Source: Bacteroidales bacterium UBA3724 (GTDB taxonomy: Bacteria; Bacteroidota; Bacteroidia; Bacteroidales; P3). Taken from it: a stretch of DNA of 15,228 nt. The stretch is taken from positions 1-15,228 of the forward strand of contig DFHL01000123.1 in NCBI GenBank assembly GCA_002371315.1. Reading direction: 5' to 3'. The notes below the pieces were generated by a model. It did not search any database and was not told where the DNA came from. It worked only from the letters and a program-made list of their open reading frames with translations. Position numbers and translations under genes: made by a program. Shown here piece by piece: positions 1 through 6,451 of the stretch. Each line of letters opens with the position of its first letter. Position 1 is the stretch's first letter.

Positions 1-75
1 AGTCTTTTAAGTTCGGCAGATTTGAATTGCCAAATCTTATCCTGCAAAATAACCTATATGTATAATAATTCCTAT

Positions 76-111
76 AAAAAAAAGCTATACCCAACTCACG
101 TAGGGTATAGC
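76..111 (-). terminator. Intrinsic terminator of the rpsF-rpsR-rplI operon
   Basis: A perfect 9-bp inverted repeat, GCTATACCC (84-92) and GGGTATAGC (103-111), encloses a 10-base loop. On the minus strand it is followed by eight T residues (76-83). It lies about 75 bases past the rplI stop codon, the expected place for a Rho-independent terminator. The T run is only on the minus-strand exit, so it acts in that direction. Confidence 0.9.
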
Positions 112-187
112 CAACCTAAAAATTGTACTATGAAAAAGAAAACTTCTTAAATTAATGTACCTGAATCAGGTCAGGCAACCTTGAGAC

Positions 188-664
188 TTATGCCTCTGCA
201 GGAGCTGCAGGAGCGTCCTCGTTGACAACCTCGAGATTGAGGGTGGCCTTGATATCGCGATAGATATTGACCAGAGCGGTATAGGTACCAACCTCCTTGA
301 TCTTCGAACCGTCGACAACGATCTTCTTGCGCTCAACATCATAGTTGTACTGAGCCTTGAGGGCGTCAGCAATCTGAATGTTGTTGACAGCACCGAACAG
401 CTGGCCATTTTCACCGACCTTAGCGGCGATGCGGACATTCTTGCCATCAAGGGCAGCCTTCAGAGTTTCAGCATCCTTGCGGATCTTCTCCTCTTTGAAA
501 GCACGCTGACGAAGCGTTTCAGCAAGGATTTTCTTGTTAGTAGGAGTGGCGATGATAGCCAGACCCTGCGGAAGGAGATAGTTGTTGGCGTAACCATTCT
601 TCACAGTTACCACATCATCCTTATAACCCAGATTTACAACGTCTTGTTTCAGTATAATTTCCAT
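188..664 (-). CDS. rplI: 50S ribosomal protein L9
   Basis: L9 is a large-subunit protein that binds 23S rRNA near the base of the L1 stalk and extends a long helix away from the ribosome. The 158-residue product opens with the typical N-terminal rRNA-binding segment: MEIILKQDVVNLGYKDD, then VKNGYANNYLLPQG at about residues 21-34. A helical linker and a C-terminal domain follow. It is slightly longer than E. coli L9 (149 residues) because of an Ala/Pro-rich tail ending APAEA. It is the last gene of the S6-S18-L9 operon, 21 bases after rpsR, and is followed by the terminator at 76-111. The ATG at 664 is supported by an AAGGAG Shine-Dalgarno site (674-679), which is unusual in this phylum. Confidence 0.98.
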   Translation of the reverse strand: MEIILKQDVVNLGYKDDVVTVKNGYANNYLLPQGLAIIATPTNKKILAETLRQRAFKEEKIRKDAETLKAALDGKNVRIAAKVGENGQLFGAVNNIQIADALKAQYNYDVERKKIVVDGSKIKEVGTYTALVNIYRDIKATLNLEVVNEDAPAAPAEA

Positions 665-673
665 TTGTTCTTT

Positions 674-679
674 CTCCTT
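674..679 (-). promoter_or_regulatory. Shine-Dalgarno site of rplI
   Basis: On the minus strand AAGGAG sits 9 bases before the rplI ATG, inside the 21-base gap after rpsR. It is the only near-perfect, reasonably spaced Shine-Dalgarno sequence I see before any gene in the window. The other starts are preceded by A/T-rich sequence without such a motif, as is usual for Bacteroidota. Whether it is used is unknown. Confidence 0.6.
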
Positions 680-685
680 CTTTGA

Positions 686-952
686 TTACTTTAAACAATC
701 GGCAACATAGGGAAGCAGAGCCAGGTGACGGGCACGCTTGATTGCCTGCGAAACTTTCTTCTGGTACTTGTTCGAGGTACCGGTGATGCGACGGGGAAGG
801 ATCTTGCCCTGCTCGTTGACAAACTTCAGCAGGAAGTCAGCGTCCTTATAGTCGATATACTTGATGCCGAGCTTTTTGAAGCGGCAGTATTTCTTGCGCT
901 GCGTCTCGACAGCGATAGGAGTCAAATATTTGATTTCACTTTCGTTAGCCAT
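686..952 (-). CDS. rpsR: 30S ribosomal protein S18
   Basis: S18 is a small-subunit platform protein that pairs with S6 on 16S rRNA. The 88-residue product has the family core: KKYCRFKKLGIKYIDYKD at about residues 20-37, GKILPRRITGTS at 50-61, and the RARHLALLPYV ending. Its length is normal for the Bacteroidales form. It lies between rpsF (50-base gap) and rplI (21-base gap) in the conserved S6-S18-L9 order. No Shine-Dalgarno site precedes its ATG. In Bacteroidota ribosomes S18 is known to help hold the 16S 3' tail in a pocket with S6 and S21, which explains the general lack of Shine-Dalgarno use; I infer the same here. Confidence 0.98.
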   Translation of the reverse strand: MANESEIKYLTPIAVETQRKKYCRFKKLGIKYIDYKDADFLLKFVNEQGKILPRRITGTSNKYQKKVSQAIKRARHLALLPYVADCLK

Positions 953-1002
953 AATTCTATTTCTTTTAAATGGTTTTGAAATTCTTGCGCATTACCAGTC
1001 GT

Positions 1003-1365
1003 TTATGCCTCGGCGGGAGCAGCCTCGACGGCGTTCTGCTTGGCAGCGCGTTTCTTCTCGTTGTAGGCGATGGCGTGCTTGTCCAGCGACACGGTGAGGA
1101 AGCGAAGCAGGCGCTCGTCGCGCTTGTAGGCAATCTCAAGGTCGGCAATCAAGCTACCTTCTGCCTTGAATTCAATAAGATAATAGAATCCTGACGATTT
1201 CTTCTTGATCGGGTAGGCCAGCTTACGCATACCCCAATTGTTCGTGTAGACGATTTCGGCACCGCGGTTGGTGAGGAAGTCCACATACTTTTTTACCGTT
1301 TCCTTCATCTGATCTTCAGACAAAACGGGAGTTACAATGAAAACGGTTTCGTATTGATTTACCAT
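1003..1365 (-). CDS. rpsF: 30S ribosomal protein S6
   Basis: S6 binds the central domain of 16S rRNA together with S18. The 120-residue product shows the ferredoxin-like family pattern: YETVFIVTP at residues 5-13, WGMRKLAYPIKKKSSGFYYLIEF at about 44-66, and RDERLLRFL at about 82-90. A charged, Ala-rich tail ends in AAPAEA, much like the tail of L9 in the same operon. It is the first protein gene of the rpsF-rpsR-rplI operon. Its ATG lies only 34 bases after tRNA-Thr on the same strand. I see no promoter or terminator in that gap, so read-through from the tRNA array is possible. Confidence 0.98.
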   Translation of the reverse strand: MVNQYETVFIVTPVLSEDQMKETVKKYVDFLTNRGAEIVYTNNWGMRKLAYPIKKKSSGFYYLIEFKAEGSLIADLEIAYKRDERLLRFLTVSLDKHAIAYNEKKRAAKQNAVEAAPAEA

Positions 1366-1399
1366 TATTAATTAAAATTTGTTAGTTGATTAATATCAG

Positions 1400-1472
<73 letters not shown>

Positions 1473-1514
1473 AGACTTACAAGGTGCGGTGCAAAATTTA
1501 AGGGAAAAGAATTG

Positions 1515-1588
1515 TCGGGGTGAGAAGACTCGAACTTCCGGCCTCCACGTCCCGAACGTGGCGCGCTAGCCAACTGCGCTACACCCCG
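1515..1588 (-). tRNA. tRNA-Pro (CGG)
   Basis: A 74-base cloverleaf: acceptor CGGGGTG/CACCCCG, D stem GCGC/GCGC, anticodon stem CCACG/CGTGG with loop TTCGGGA, and T stem GGAAG/CTTCT (one G-T pair) with TTCGAGT. The anticodon CGG reads CCG. The discriminator is A and no CCA is encoded. Confidence 0.97.
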
Positions 1589-1596
1589 AAGTGTGG

Positions 1597-1669
1597 TGTC
1601 CTGGCAGGGATTCGAACCCTGGACCCATTGATTAAGAGTCAATTGCTCTACCAGCTGAGCTACCAAGAC
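1597..1669 (-). tRNA. tRNA-Lys (CTT)
   Basis: A 73-base cloverleaf: acceptor GTCTTGG/CCAGGAC, anticodon stem ATTGA/TCAAT with loop CTCTTAA, and T stem CAGGG/CCCTG with TTCGAAT. The anticodon CTT reads AAG. The discriminator is A. The three bases after it (1594-1596 on the plus strand) read CCA on the minus strand, so this is the only member of the array whose CCA end appears in the DNA. Confidence 0.97.
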
Positions 1670-1700
1670 ATTTATCATTATTTCAAACTACTCTTTTCAG

Positions 1701-1783
1701 TACTCCGGGTGGGACTTGAACCCACACGCCCTTGCGGGCAAGGGATTTTAAGTCCCTCGTGTCTACCATTCCACCACCAGAGC
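1701..1783 (-). tRNA. tRNA-Leu (TAA)
   Basis: An 83-base class II tRNA with a long variable arm (GCCCGCAAGGGC region). Anticodon stem AGGGA/TCCCT carries loop CTTAAAA; the anticodon TAA reads UUA. The T stem is GTGGG/CCCAC with TTCAAGT. The first acceptor pair is a G-T wobble. No CCA is encoded. Confidence 0.96.
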
Positions 1784-1807
1784 ATCAAAATCTGGTTGGA
1801 GACTTTG

Positions 1808-1880
<73 letters not shown>

Positions 1881-1910
1881 TTGCATATTTCAATAACCTC
1901 TCTTTTTTTG

Positions 1911-1983
<73 letters not shown>

Positions 1984-2047
1984 TGACTCCTCTTTCATCA
2001 GGGTCGCCATCTTGTTTTCGAGGCCTTTTTCCCGTCAAAAGCGAGTG

Positions 2048-2078
2048 CAAAAGTACACACTTTTTTTAAACTGACAAA
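2048..2078 (-). promoter_or_regulatory. Bacteroidota-type promoter for the tRNA array
   Basis: On the minus strand a TTTG box (2075-2078) and a TACTTTTG box (2048-2055) are separated by 19 bases. This matches the Bacteroidota -33/-7 consensus (TTTG and TAnnTTTG) exactly. Transcription would begin near 2041 and run into the two tRNA-Gly genes. The upstream box lies 7 bases past the mutS stop codon. As no other clear promoter is seen between here and rpsF, it may also serve the ribosomal-protein operon. Confidence 0.8.
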
Positions 2079-2084
2079 AAAAAA

Positions 2085-4724
2085 TCATTTTTTTCCTACA
2101 ATTTTTTTTATTTCGTTCAATTTCAAGAGCGCTTCAATCGGCGTAAGTGTATCTATATCAATATCTAAAATCTTGTCTCGGATTTCAAGCAAAGTAGGGT
2201 CGTCAAGCTGGATAAAACTGAGTTGGAAGCCCGGTTCGGGGTCATTTTTTTTCTCTTTTTTCGTTTTTTTCGCACTTTTTGAGTCGGAAATTTTCTCGTT
2301 TTTCGACTCCAGAAGTTCCAACATCTGGTGCGCCCGTTTCAGCACCTGGGGCGGCATACCGGCCATACGTGCCACGTGGATGCCGAAGCTGTGCTCACTG
2401 CCGCCCATCTCCAGTTTGCGCATAAATATGACCTTATTGCCCACTTCTTTAACTGAAATATGGTAGTTCTGTATGCGCTCAAACTGGTCGGCCATCTCGA
2501 TAAGCTCGTGATAGTGAGTGGCAAACATCACCTTCGGACGCACCTTTTTGTTGTCGTGCAGAAACTCCGTTATGGCCCAGGCTATCGAAATGCCGTCGTA
2601 TGTGCTTGTGCCGCGCCCTATCTCGTCGAGCAGCACAAGGCTGCGGTCGCTGACATTGTTCAGGATACTGGCCGTTTCGTTCATCTCAACCATAAACGTC
2701 GACTCGCCCGACGAGATGTTGTCCGACGCGCCCACACGTGTAAATATCTTATCCACAATGCCTATCGTAGCCGACTGGGCCGGACAGTAACAGCCTATCT
2801 GCGCCATCAGCACTATCAGCGCCGTCTGGCGCAGCAGCGCCGATTTGCCCGACATATTGGGGCCTGTGATGATGATTATCTGCTGCTTGTCGCGGTCCAG
2901 GTAGACATTGTTCGACACATATTTCTCGCCTAACGGCAGTTGCGTCTCAATCACCGGATGGCGACCCTCCTTGATGTCAATGGTCGTTCCTTCGTTCAGC
3001 TTGGGACGGCAGTAGCCATTGGCAAGCGACACCGCCGCAAAACTCTGCAGGCAGTCCAGCTGCGCAATCAGCTGCGCGTTGAACTGTATCGGCTGCACAT
3101 ACTCTGTCAGCGTTTGCAGCATCTGCTCATACAGCAGGTTTTCAATGGCTTGCATCCGCTCCTCAGCGCCAAGTATCTTCTCCTCATACTCCTTCAGCTC
3201 GGGCGTGATGTAGCGTTCGGCATTGGTCAGCGTCTGGCGCCGGATCCACTCTTGCGGCACCTTGTCGCGATGCGTGTTGGTCACTTCCAGATAGTAGCCG
3301 AATATATTGTTGAAGCCCACCTTGAGCGACGGGATGCCCGTGCGCTCGCCCTCGCGCTGCTGCAGGTTCATCAGGTACTCCTTGCCGCTGCCTGCCAGCG
3401 AGCGCAGCTCGTCCAGCTCGGCATTGACGCCGTCGGCTATCACGTTGCCTTTATCCACCTTGACAGGCGCATCCTCGTTGATTTCCTTGTCGATCTTCTC
3501 GTATATGGCGTGGCACACATTAAGTCGCTCGCCATAAAGCTGCAAGGCCGCATTCTTCGTCTTGGAACACAACCCCTTGACGGCATCGATCTCGAACAGC
3601 GACCGCTTCAGCTGCAGCAGCTCGCGCGGATTGATGCGCCCCACGGCCACCTTCGATATCAGACGCTCCAGGTCGCCGATGCCGCGGATATGCTGCCGCA
3701 GCTCGTCGCCAAAAGCACCGTCCAGCACCAGCTGGTCCACCACCGACAGGCGCTGCTCGATGGCAGCCACCTCCTTGATAGGCATAACGATCCATCGCCT
3801 CAGCAGGCGCGACCCCATCGGCGTAAGGGTCTGGTCGATGGTGTCAATCAGCGTTTTGGCATTGGCGTTGGGCGAATGCACCAGTTCAAGGTTGCGGATC
3901 GTGAACTTGTCAAGCCACACATACTTGTCCTCCTCGATGCGCGTCAGGCGGCAGATGTGCTGCGTGCGGTCGTGCTGCGTCTCCTGAAGGTAGTAGAGCG
4001 CCGCACCGGCGGCGATGACACCCTCGCCAAGTTCCTCGACGCCAAAGCCTTTGAGCGACGTGGTGCCAAACTGCTTCATCAGCAGCTCCTCAGCAAAATC
4101 GGTAGTGAACACCCAGTCGTCGAAGGTGTTGGTGTAGTATTTCTCGGGAAATTCTTCCTGAAAACGCTGCAGCATCTTGCGTTGCAGCACCACCTCGGTA
4201 GGGTGGAAATTCTGAAGCAGCTTATCTATATAATGTATATCGCCCTGCGCCACATAGAACTCGCCCGTCGACACGTCGAGGAAGCTGATGCCGCTGATCC
4301 GCTCCGTCAGGTGCAAGCCGCACAGGAAGTTGTTCTCCTTGACTTCCAGCACCATATCGTTGTACGACACGCCCGGGGTCACAAGCTCGGTGATGCCGCG
4401 CTTCACAAGGCCCTTGGCGGCCTTGGGGTCTTCGAGCTGCTCGCAGATGGCCACCCTCTGCCCGGCCCTGACCAGGCGCGGAAGGTACTGTTCCAAAGCG
4501 TGATAAGGGAACCCCGCCATATCGGTATAGGTCCCCGACCCGTTCGACTTGCGTGTCAGGGTTATGCCCAATATGCCTGCACTTTTGGCGGCGTCGCTGC
4601 CGTAGGTCTCGTAGAAATCGCCCACACGGAACAGAAGCATCGCATCGGGAAACTTCTTTTTCATCTCCAGATACTGCCTCATCAACGGGGTGTTGCTCTC
4701 TTTTTTGCTTTCTTTTGCTGCCAC
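2085..4724 (-). CDS. mutS: DNA mismatch repair ATPase MutS
   Basis: MutS recognises base mismatches and small loops and starts mismatch repair in an ATP-dependent way. The 879-residue product carries the whole family layout. The N-terminal mismatch-reading motif GDFYE has F37 and E39 as the contacting pair. Connector, core and clamp domains lie at about residues 130-550. The ATPase domain has Walker A GPNMSGKS (621-628), the SSGESTFMVEM segment, Walker B LLDEIGRGTS (D700, E701) and THYHE. A lysine-rich linker precedes a C-terminal helical tail. The start is GTG at 4724; an in-frame TAG lies 12 bases upstream and the next in-frame ATG is codon 15. It has its own promoter at 4747-4779. No mutL is nearby. 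Confidence 0.98.
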   Translation of the reverse strand: MAAKESKKESNTPLMRQYLEMKKKFPDAMLLFRVGDFYETYGSDAAKSAGILGITLTRKSNGSGTYTDMAGFPYHALEQYLPRLVRAGQRVAICEQLEDPKAAKGLVKRGITELVTPGVSYNDMVLEVKENNFLCGLHLTERISGISFLDVSTGEFYVAQGDIHYIDKLLQNFHPTEVVLQRKMLQRFQEEFPEKYYTNTFDDWVFTTDFAEELLMKQFGTTSLKGFGVEELGEGVIAAGAALYYLQETQHDRTQHICRLTRIEEDKYVWLDKFTIRNLELVHSPNANAKTLIDTIDQTLTPMGSRLLRRWIVMPIKEVAAIEQRLSVVDQLVLDGAFGDELRQHIRGIGDLERLISKVAVGRINPRELLQLKRSLFEIDAVKGLCSKTKNAALQLYGERLNVCHAIYEKIDKEINEDAPVKVDKGNVIADGVNAELDELRSLAGSGKEYLMNLQQREGERTGIPSLKVGFNNIFGYYLEVTNTHRDKVPQEWIRRQTLTNAERYITPELKEYEEKILGAEERMQAIENLLYEQMLQTLTEYVQPIQFNAQLIAQLDCLQSFAAVSLANGYCRPKLNEGTTIDIKEGRHPVIETQLPLGEKYVSNNVYLDRDKQQIIIITGPNMSGKSALLRQTALIVLMAQIGCYCPAQSATIGIVDKIFTRVGASDNISSGESTFMVEMNETASILNNVSDRSLVLLDEIGRGTSTYDGISIAWAITEFLHDNKKVRPKVMFATHYHELIEMADQFERIQNYHISVKEVGNKVIFMRKLEMGGSEHSFGIHVARMAGMPPQVLKRAHQMLELLESKNEKISDSKSAKKTKKEKKNDPEPGFQLSFIQLDDPTLLEIRDKILDIDIDTLTPIEALLKLNEIKKIVGKK

Positions 4725-4746
4725 AGATCTATTCTATTTTGAAATG

Positions 4747-4779
4747 CAAAATTACGCAAAAAATTCCTTGCACATCAAC
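4747..4779 (-). promoter_or_regulatory. Probable mutS promoter
   Basis: The minus strand carries TAATTTTG (4747-4754), a full match to the TAnnTTTG -7 element. A near-match upstream box, GTTG (4776-4779), lies 21 bases away. The predicted transcript start leaves a short leader of about 15 bases before the GTG of mutS. The upstream box is weak, so confidence is moderate. Confidence 0.55.
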
Positions 4780-4783
4780 GCCA

Positions 4784-4818
4784 CAAAAAAATAGATTGCA
4801 CAAAAACGCGCAATCTAT
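4784..4818 (-). terminator. Intrinsic terminator after the zinc peptidase gene
   Basis: A perfect 9-bp inverted repeat, ATAGATTGC (4791-4799) and GCAATCTAT (4810-4818), has a 10-base loop. Minus-strand transcripts would leave it through a run of Ts (4784-4790). It lies about 120 bases past the stop of the 4937-5623 gene and just upstream of the mutS promoter, so it insulates mutS. Confidence 0.85.
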
Positions 4819-4936
4819 TATGCTAAAAGCTTTTACAAGTTAGCAACTTGATGCAGTCGCTACGATAATCCGATTTTTCACTTTGTTGGGGGAAATGCGT
4901 TCTAACGCACTCTTTCGTCCTCACGAGTCGCGTTTC

Positions 4937-5623
4937 TCAGTCGCGGCCGCTGAGGTAGATCATAACGTAGTACAGCAGCGTGGCCAGCGACGTCAGCGCG
5001 GCGACGACGTAGGTGTAGGCCGCCGAGCGCAGCGCGCTTTCGGCATAGGGGTGCGTGTCGGGACTGGTGATATTGTGCGTGTTGAGCCACACCAGGGCGC
5101 GCTTCGAGGCGTCGATCTCGACCGGCAGGGTGATGAACGAAAACAGCGTCGTCACGGCAAAAAGGATGATGCCCGCCAGCAGAAGCGTGGGGAACTTCTG
5201 CACCATCAGGATGCCGATGAAGAGGATCCAGGGCGTGAACTTGTTCGACACGTTCACCGCCGGCACCATCCGCGAGCGCAGCCCCAGCCAGTAGTAGGCC
5301 GTGGCGTGCTGCACGGCGTGGCCGCACTCGTGCGCGGCAACGGCGGCGGCGGCCACGCTGGTGCCGCGATACACGTCGCGGCTCAGGTTGAGCGTCTTGT
5401 TCACCGGATTGTAGTGGTCGCTCAGCGTGCCGTTCACCTCCTGCACCGTCACGTCGTGTATATCGTTGTCTCTCAGCATCTGTTCGGCCACCTCGCGGCC
5501 CGTCATATTGTAGTTCATCGCAATTTTCGAGTACTTCCTGAACTTCGACTCCACACTTTTCGAAGCCACCAGGCTCAGAACAAACAGCACACCGAAAATA
5601 ATCCAGATAAGTGAAATGTTCAT
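4937..5623 (-). CDS. YugP-type membrane zinc metallopeptidase
   Basis: This is a predicted integral-membrane neutral zinc protease of the family that includes Bacillus YugP (Zn_peptidase_2). Its substrate is not known. The 228-residue product has an N-terminal membrane helix (about 1-20) and a soluble stretch with VNGTLSDHYNPVNKTLNLS (63-81). The zinc-binding HECGH motif is at 98-102 (H98, H102 ligands, E99 catalytic). Hydrophobic segments lie at about 132-163 and 203-224. E169 in LPVEIDASKRA is a likely third zinc ligand. The length is normal for the family. It stands alone, with its own terminator at 4784-4818 and a long non-coding region upstream, and I see no clear promoter. The family call is firm; any role in envelope quality control is inference. 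Confidence 0.93.
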   Translation of the reverse strand: MNISLIWIIFGVLFVLSLVASKSVESKFRKYSKIAMNYNMTGREVAEQMLRDNDIHDVTVQEVNGTLSDHYNPVNKTLNLSRDVYRGTSVAAAAVAAHECGHAVQHATAYYWLGLRSRMVPAVNVSNKFTPWILFIGILMVQKFPTLLLAGIILFAVTTLFSFITLPVEIDASKRALVWLNTHNITSPDTHPYAESALRSAAYTYVVAALTSLATLLYYVMIYLSGRD

Positions 5624-5909
5624 ACTTTTGCTTTGTTTTGTTTTCTAACTGACTTTGATTTGCTTTCAATCCAAATGCCGCTCCCTTTCGGATTTCGCGA
5701 CACCATAAAACGCCCCGGCCCCGCAAATATTGTATTCCGCCTTACGATTTTAGGAAAAAATAACACACTCCGTCCAAAAAACAGCGCCTCCGCCATCGCC
5801 GCCTCGCCCTCCCGGCCCCCGTCCCGACATCGCCGTCGACGGCCCTCGCCTGCCGGAAATTCCTACAAGCATCATACAAAAATCTTATCATATTTTTCAA
5901 CAGTAGAAG

Positions 5910-5953
5910 TTGGGAAGAATTTGATAAGAACTTGGGTAGAATTTGGTAAGAAG
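5910..5953. repeat. Two tandem 22-bp imperfect repeats
   Basis: Units 5910-5931 and 5932-5953 match at 19 of 22 positions and share the core AGAATTTGRTAAGAA preceded by TTGGG. They abut directly. Only two clear copies exist, so this is not a CRISPR array. The layout resembles paired protein-binding sites or iterons; which protein would bind is unknown. Confidence 0.8.
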
Positions 5954-6112
5954 ATGGTACCTCGAAATCAGGGGGTTAAGAAAGGGCATTTTTGGCCCGT
6001 TTTTTGGAGTTATCAACAGGTTTTGGAGCCCATTTTCCATCAACCCCGAAATTTTGGCACGGTTTTTGATAATATACATATATATATAATACTCCCCTGC
6101 AACAATTAATCT

Positions 6113-6148
6113 GCCTAAGAAGCCTAAAAAGCCTACCCCGCCTAACAA
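6113..6148. repeat. Four tandem 9-bp GCCTA repeats
   Basis: GCCTAAGAA, GCCTAAAAA, GCCTACCCC and GCCTAACAA follow one another without gaps (6113, 6122, 6131, 6140). A related C-rich tail (AGCCCCGCC) follows. The block ends about 45 bases before the -7 box of the btuB promoter. It may be an operator or simply a region prone to slippage. Confidence 0.75.
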
Positions 6149-6172
6149 AGCCCCGCCCCCCCAACAATATTC

Positions 6173-6202
6173 CTTGCATTTCCGAATATTTTCGTATCTT
6201 TG
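6173..6202 (+). promoter_or_regulatory. Promoter of the cobalamin riboswitch-btuB-btuG unit
   Basis: TATCTTTG (6195-6202) is an exact TAnnTTTG -7 element. A near-match upstream box, CTTG (6173-6176), lies 18 bases before it. Transcription starting near 6208 would begin right at the first riboswitch helix (6208-6214), which strongly supports the assignment. Confidence 0.75.
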
Positions 6203-6207
6203 CACCT

Positions 6208-6414
6208 GGTTTGGTCGCCGAAAACGACGGGCAAAAACACTGCATCACCGTAGCAGACAGCCCGTTAGGCGTCAAAAGGGAACAATGTGAAATCCATTGG
6301 CAGTCCCGCTGCTGTAAGTTCCGCAAAAGGCAGCCCCAAGCAAGCCACTGTGCGTCGCCACAGACGTATGGGAAGGCCGGGGCACCGGAACAGAGCCAGA
6401 AGACCTGCCAGACC
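6208..6414 (+). promoter_or_regulatory. Cobalamin (B12) riboswitch
   Basis: The leader holds the conserved cobalamin aptamer elements in order: AAAAGGGAA (6274-6282), GTGAAATCC (6287-6295), GCAGTCCCGCTGCTGT (6300-6315), GCCACTGTG, and the B12 box GCCAGAAGACCTGCC (6395-6409). The closing helix pairs GGTTTGG (6208-6214) with CCAGACC (6408-6414), seven pairs with one G-U. Binding of cobalamin is known to repress the downstream transport genes. Between aptamer and btuB, a small hairpin (6428-6444) shows GAGGA in its loop; it sits where the regulatory kissing-loop hairpin is found in this class. That would suggest control of translation, which I infer rather than see. Confidence 0.95.
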
Positions 6415-6451
6415 GACAGCTATTAACGCCTTCGAGGAAAGGGCATTAGTT

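Larger units (their letters stand above)
5624..6194. other. Long non-coding region between the zinc peptidase and the btuB promoter
   Basis: About 570 bases hold no credible gene. The part nearest the peptidase (about 5640-5870) is C-rich and includes the 12-bp palindrome GCCGTCGACGGC (5832-5843). From about 5870 the composition turns AT-rich. That half contains two 22-bp near-identical tandem units (5910-5953), four TTATCA motifs (5885, 5922, 6010, 6067; mixed strands), an alternating AT tract (about 6073-6090) and four 9-bp GCCTA repeats (6113-6148). Open frames crossing it encode low-complexity, family-less peptides. It must hold the upstream control region of the peptidase gene, but no matching -7 box was found for it. 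Confidence 0.7.

Noticed and set aside
18..37. AGATTTG/CAAATCT hairpin near the left edge as a second terminator
   Set aside because: It has no T run on either side and lies past a strong terminator; its role cannot be judged at the window edge.
1492..1499. Possible -7 box between tRNA-Pro and tRNA-Thr on the minus strand
   Set aside because: AAATTTTG misses the consensus and no upstream box is present at 18-21 bases.
2940..4742. A 600-codon plus-strand open frame opposite mutS
   Set aside because: The opposite strand encodes a full MutS with all motifs. The plus frame gives a His/Leu/Arg-rich, family-less peptide, as expected from GC-rich codon bias.
5623..5630. Plus-strand TACTTTTG promoter box
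   Set aside because: No upstream TTTG at a fitting distance and no plus-strand gene for some 800 bases; it overlaps the start codon of the minus-strand peptidase.
5910..5953. Possible CRISPR array
   Set aside because: There are only two directly abutting units, no spacers, and no cas genes.
5633..6109. A 158-codon plus-strand frame in the intergenic region
   Set aside because: It crosses a sharp composition change and repeats, has Pro/Arg-rich low complexity, and has no family resemblance or start signal.
6287..6451. Upstream extension of btuB
   Set aside because: The extension lies inside the riboswitch and would put 55 Arg-rich residues before a clear signal peptide.
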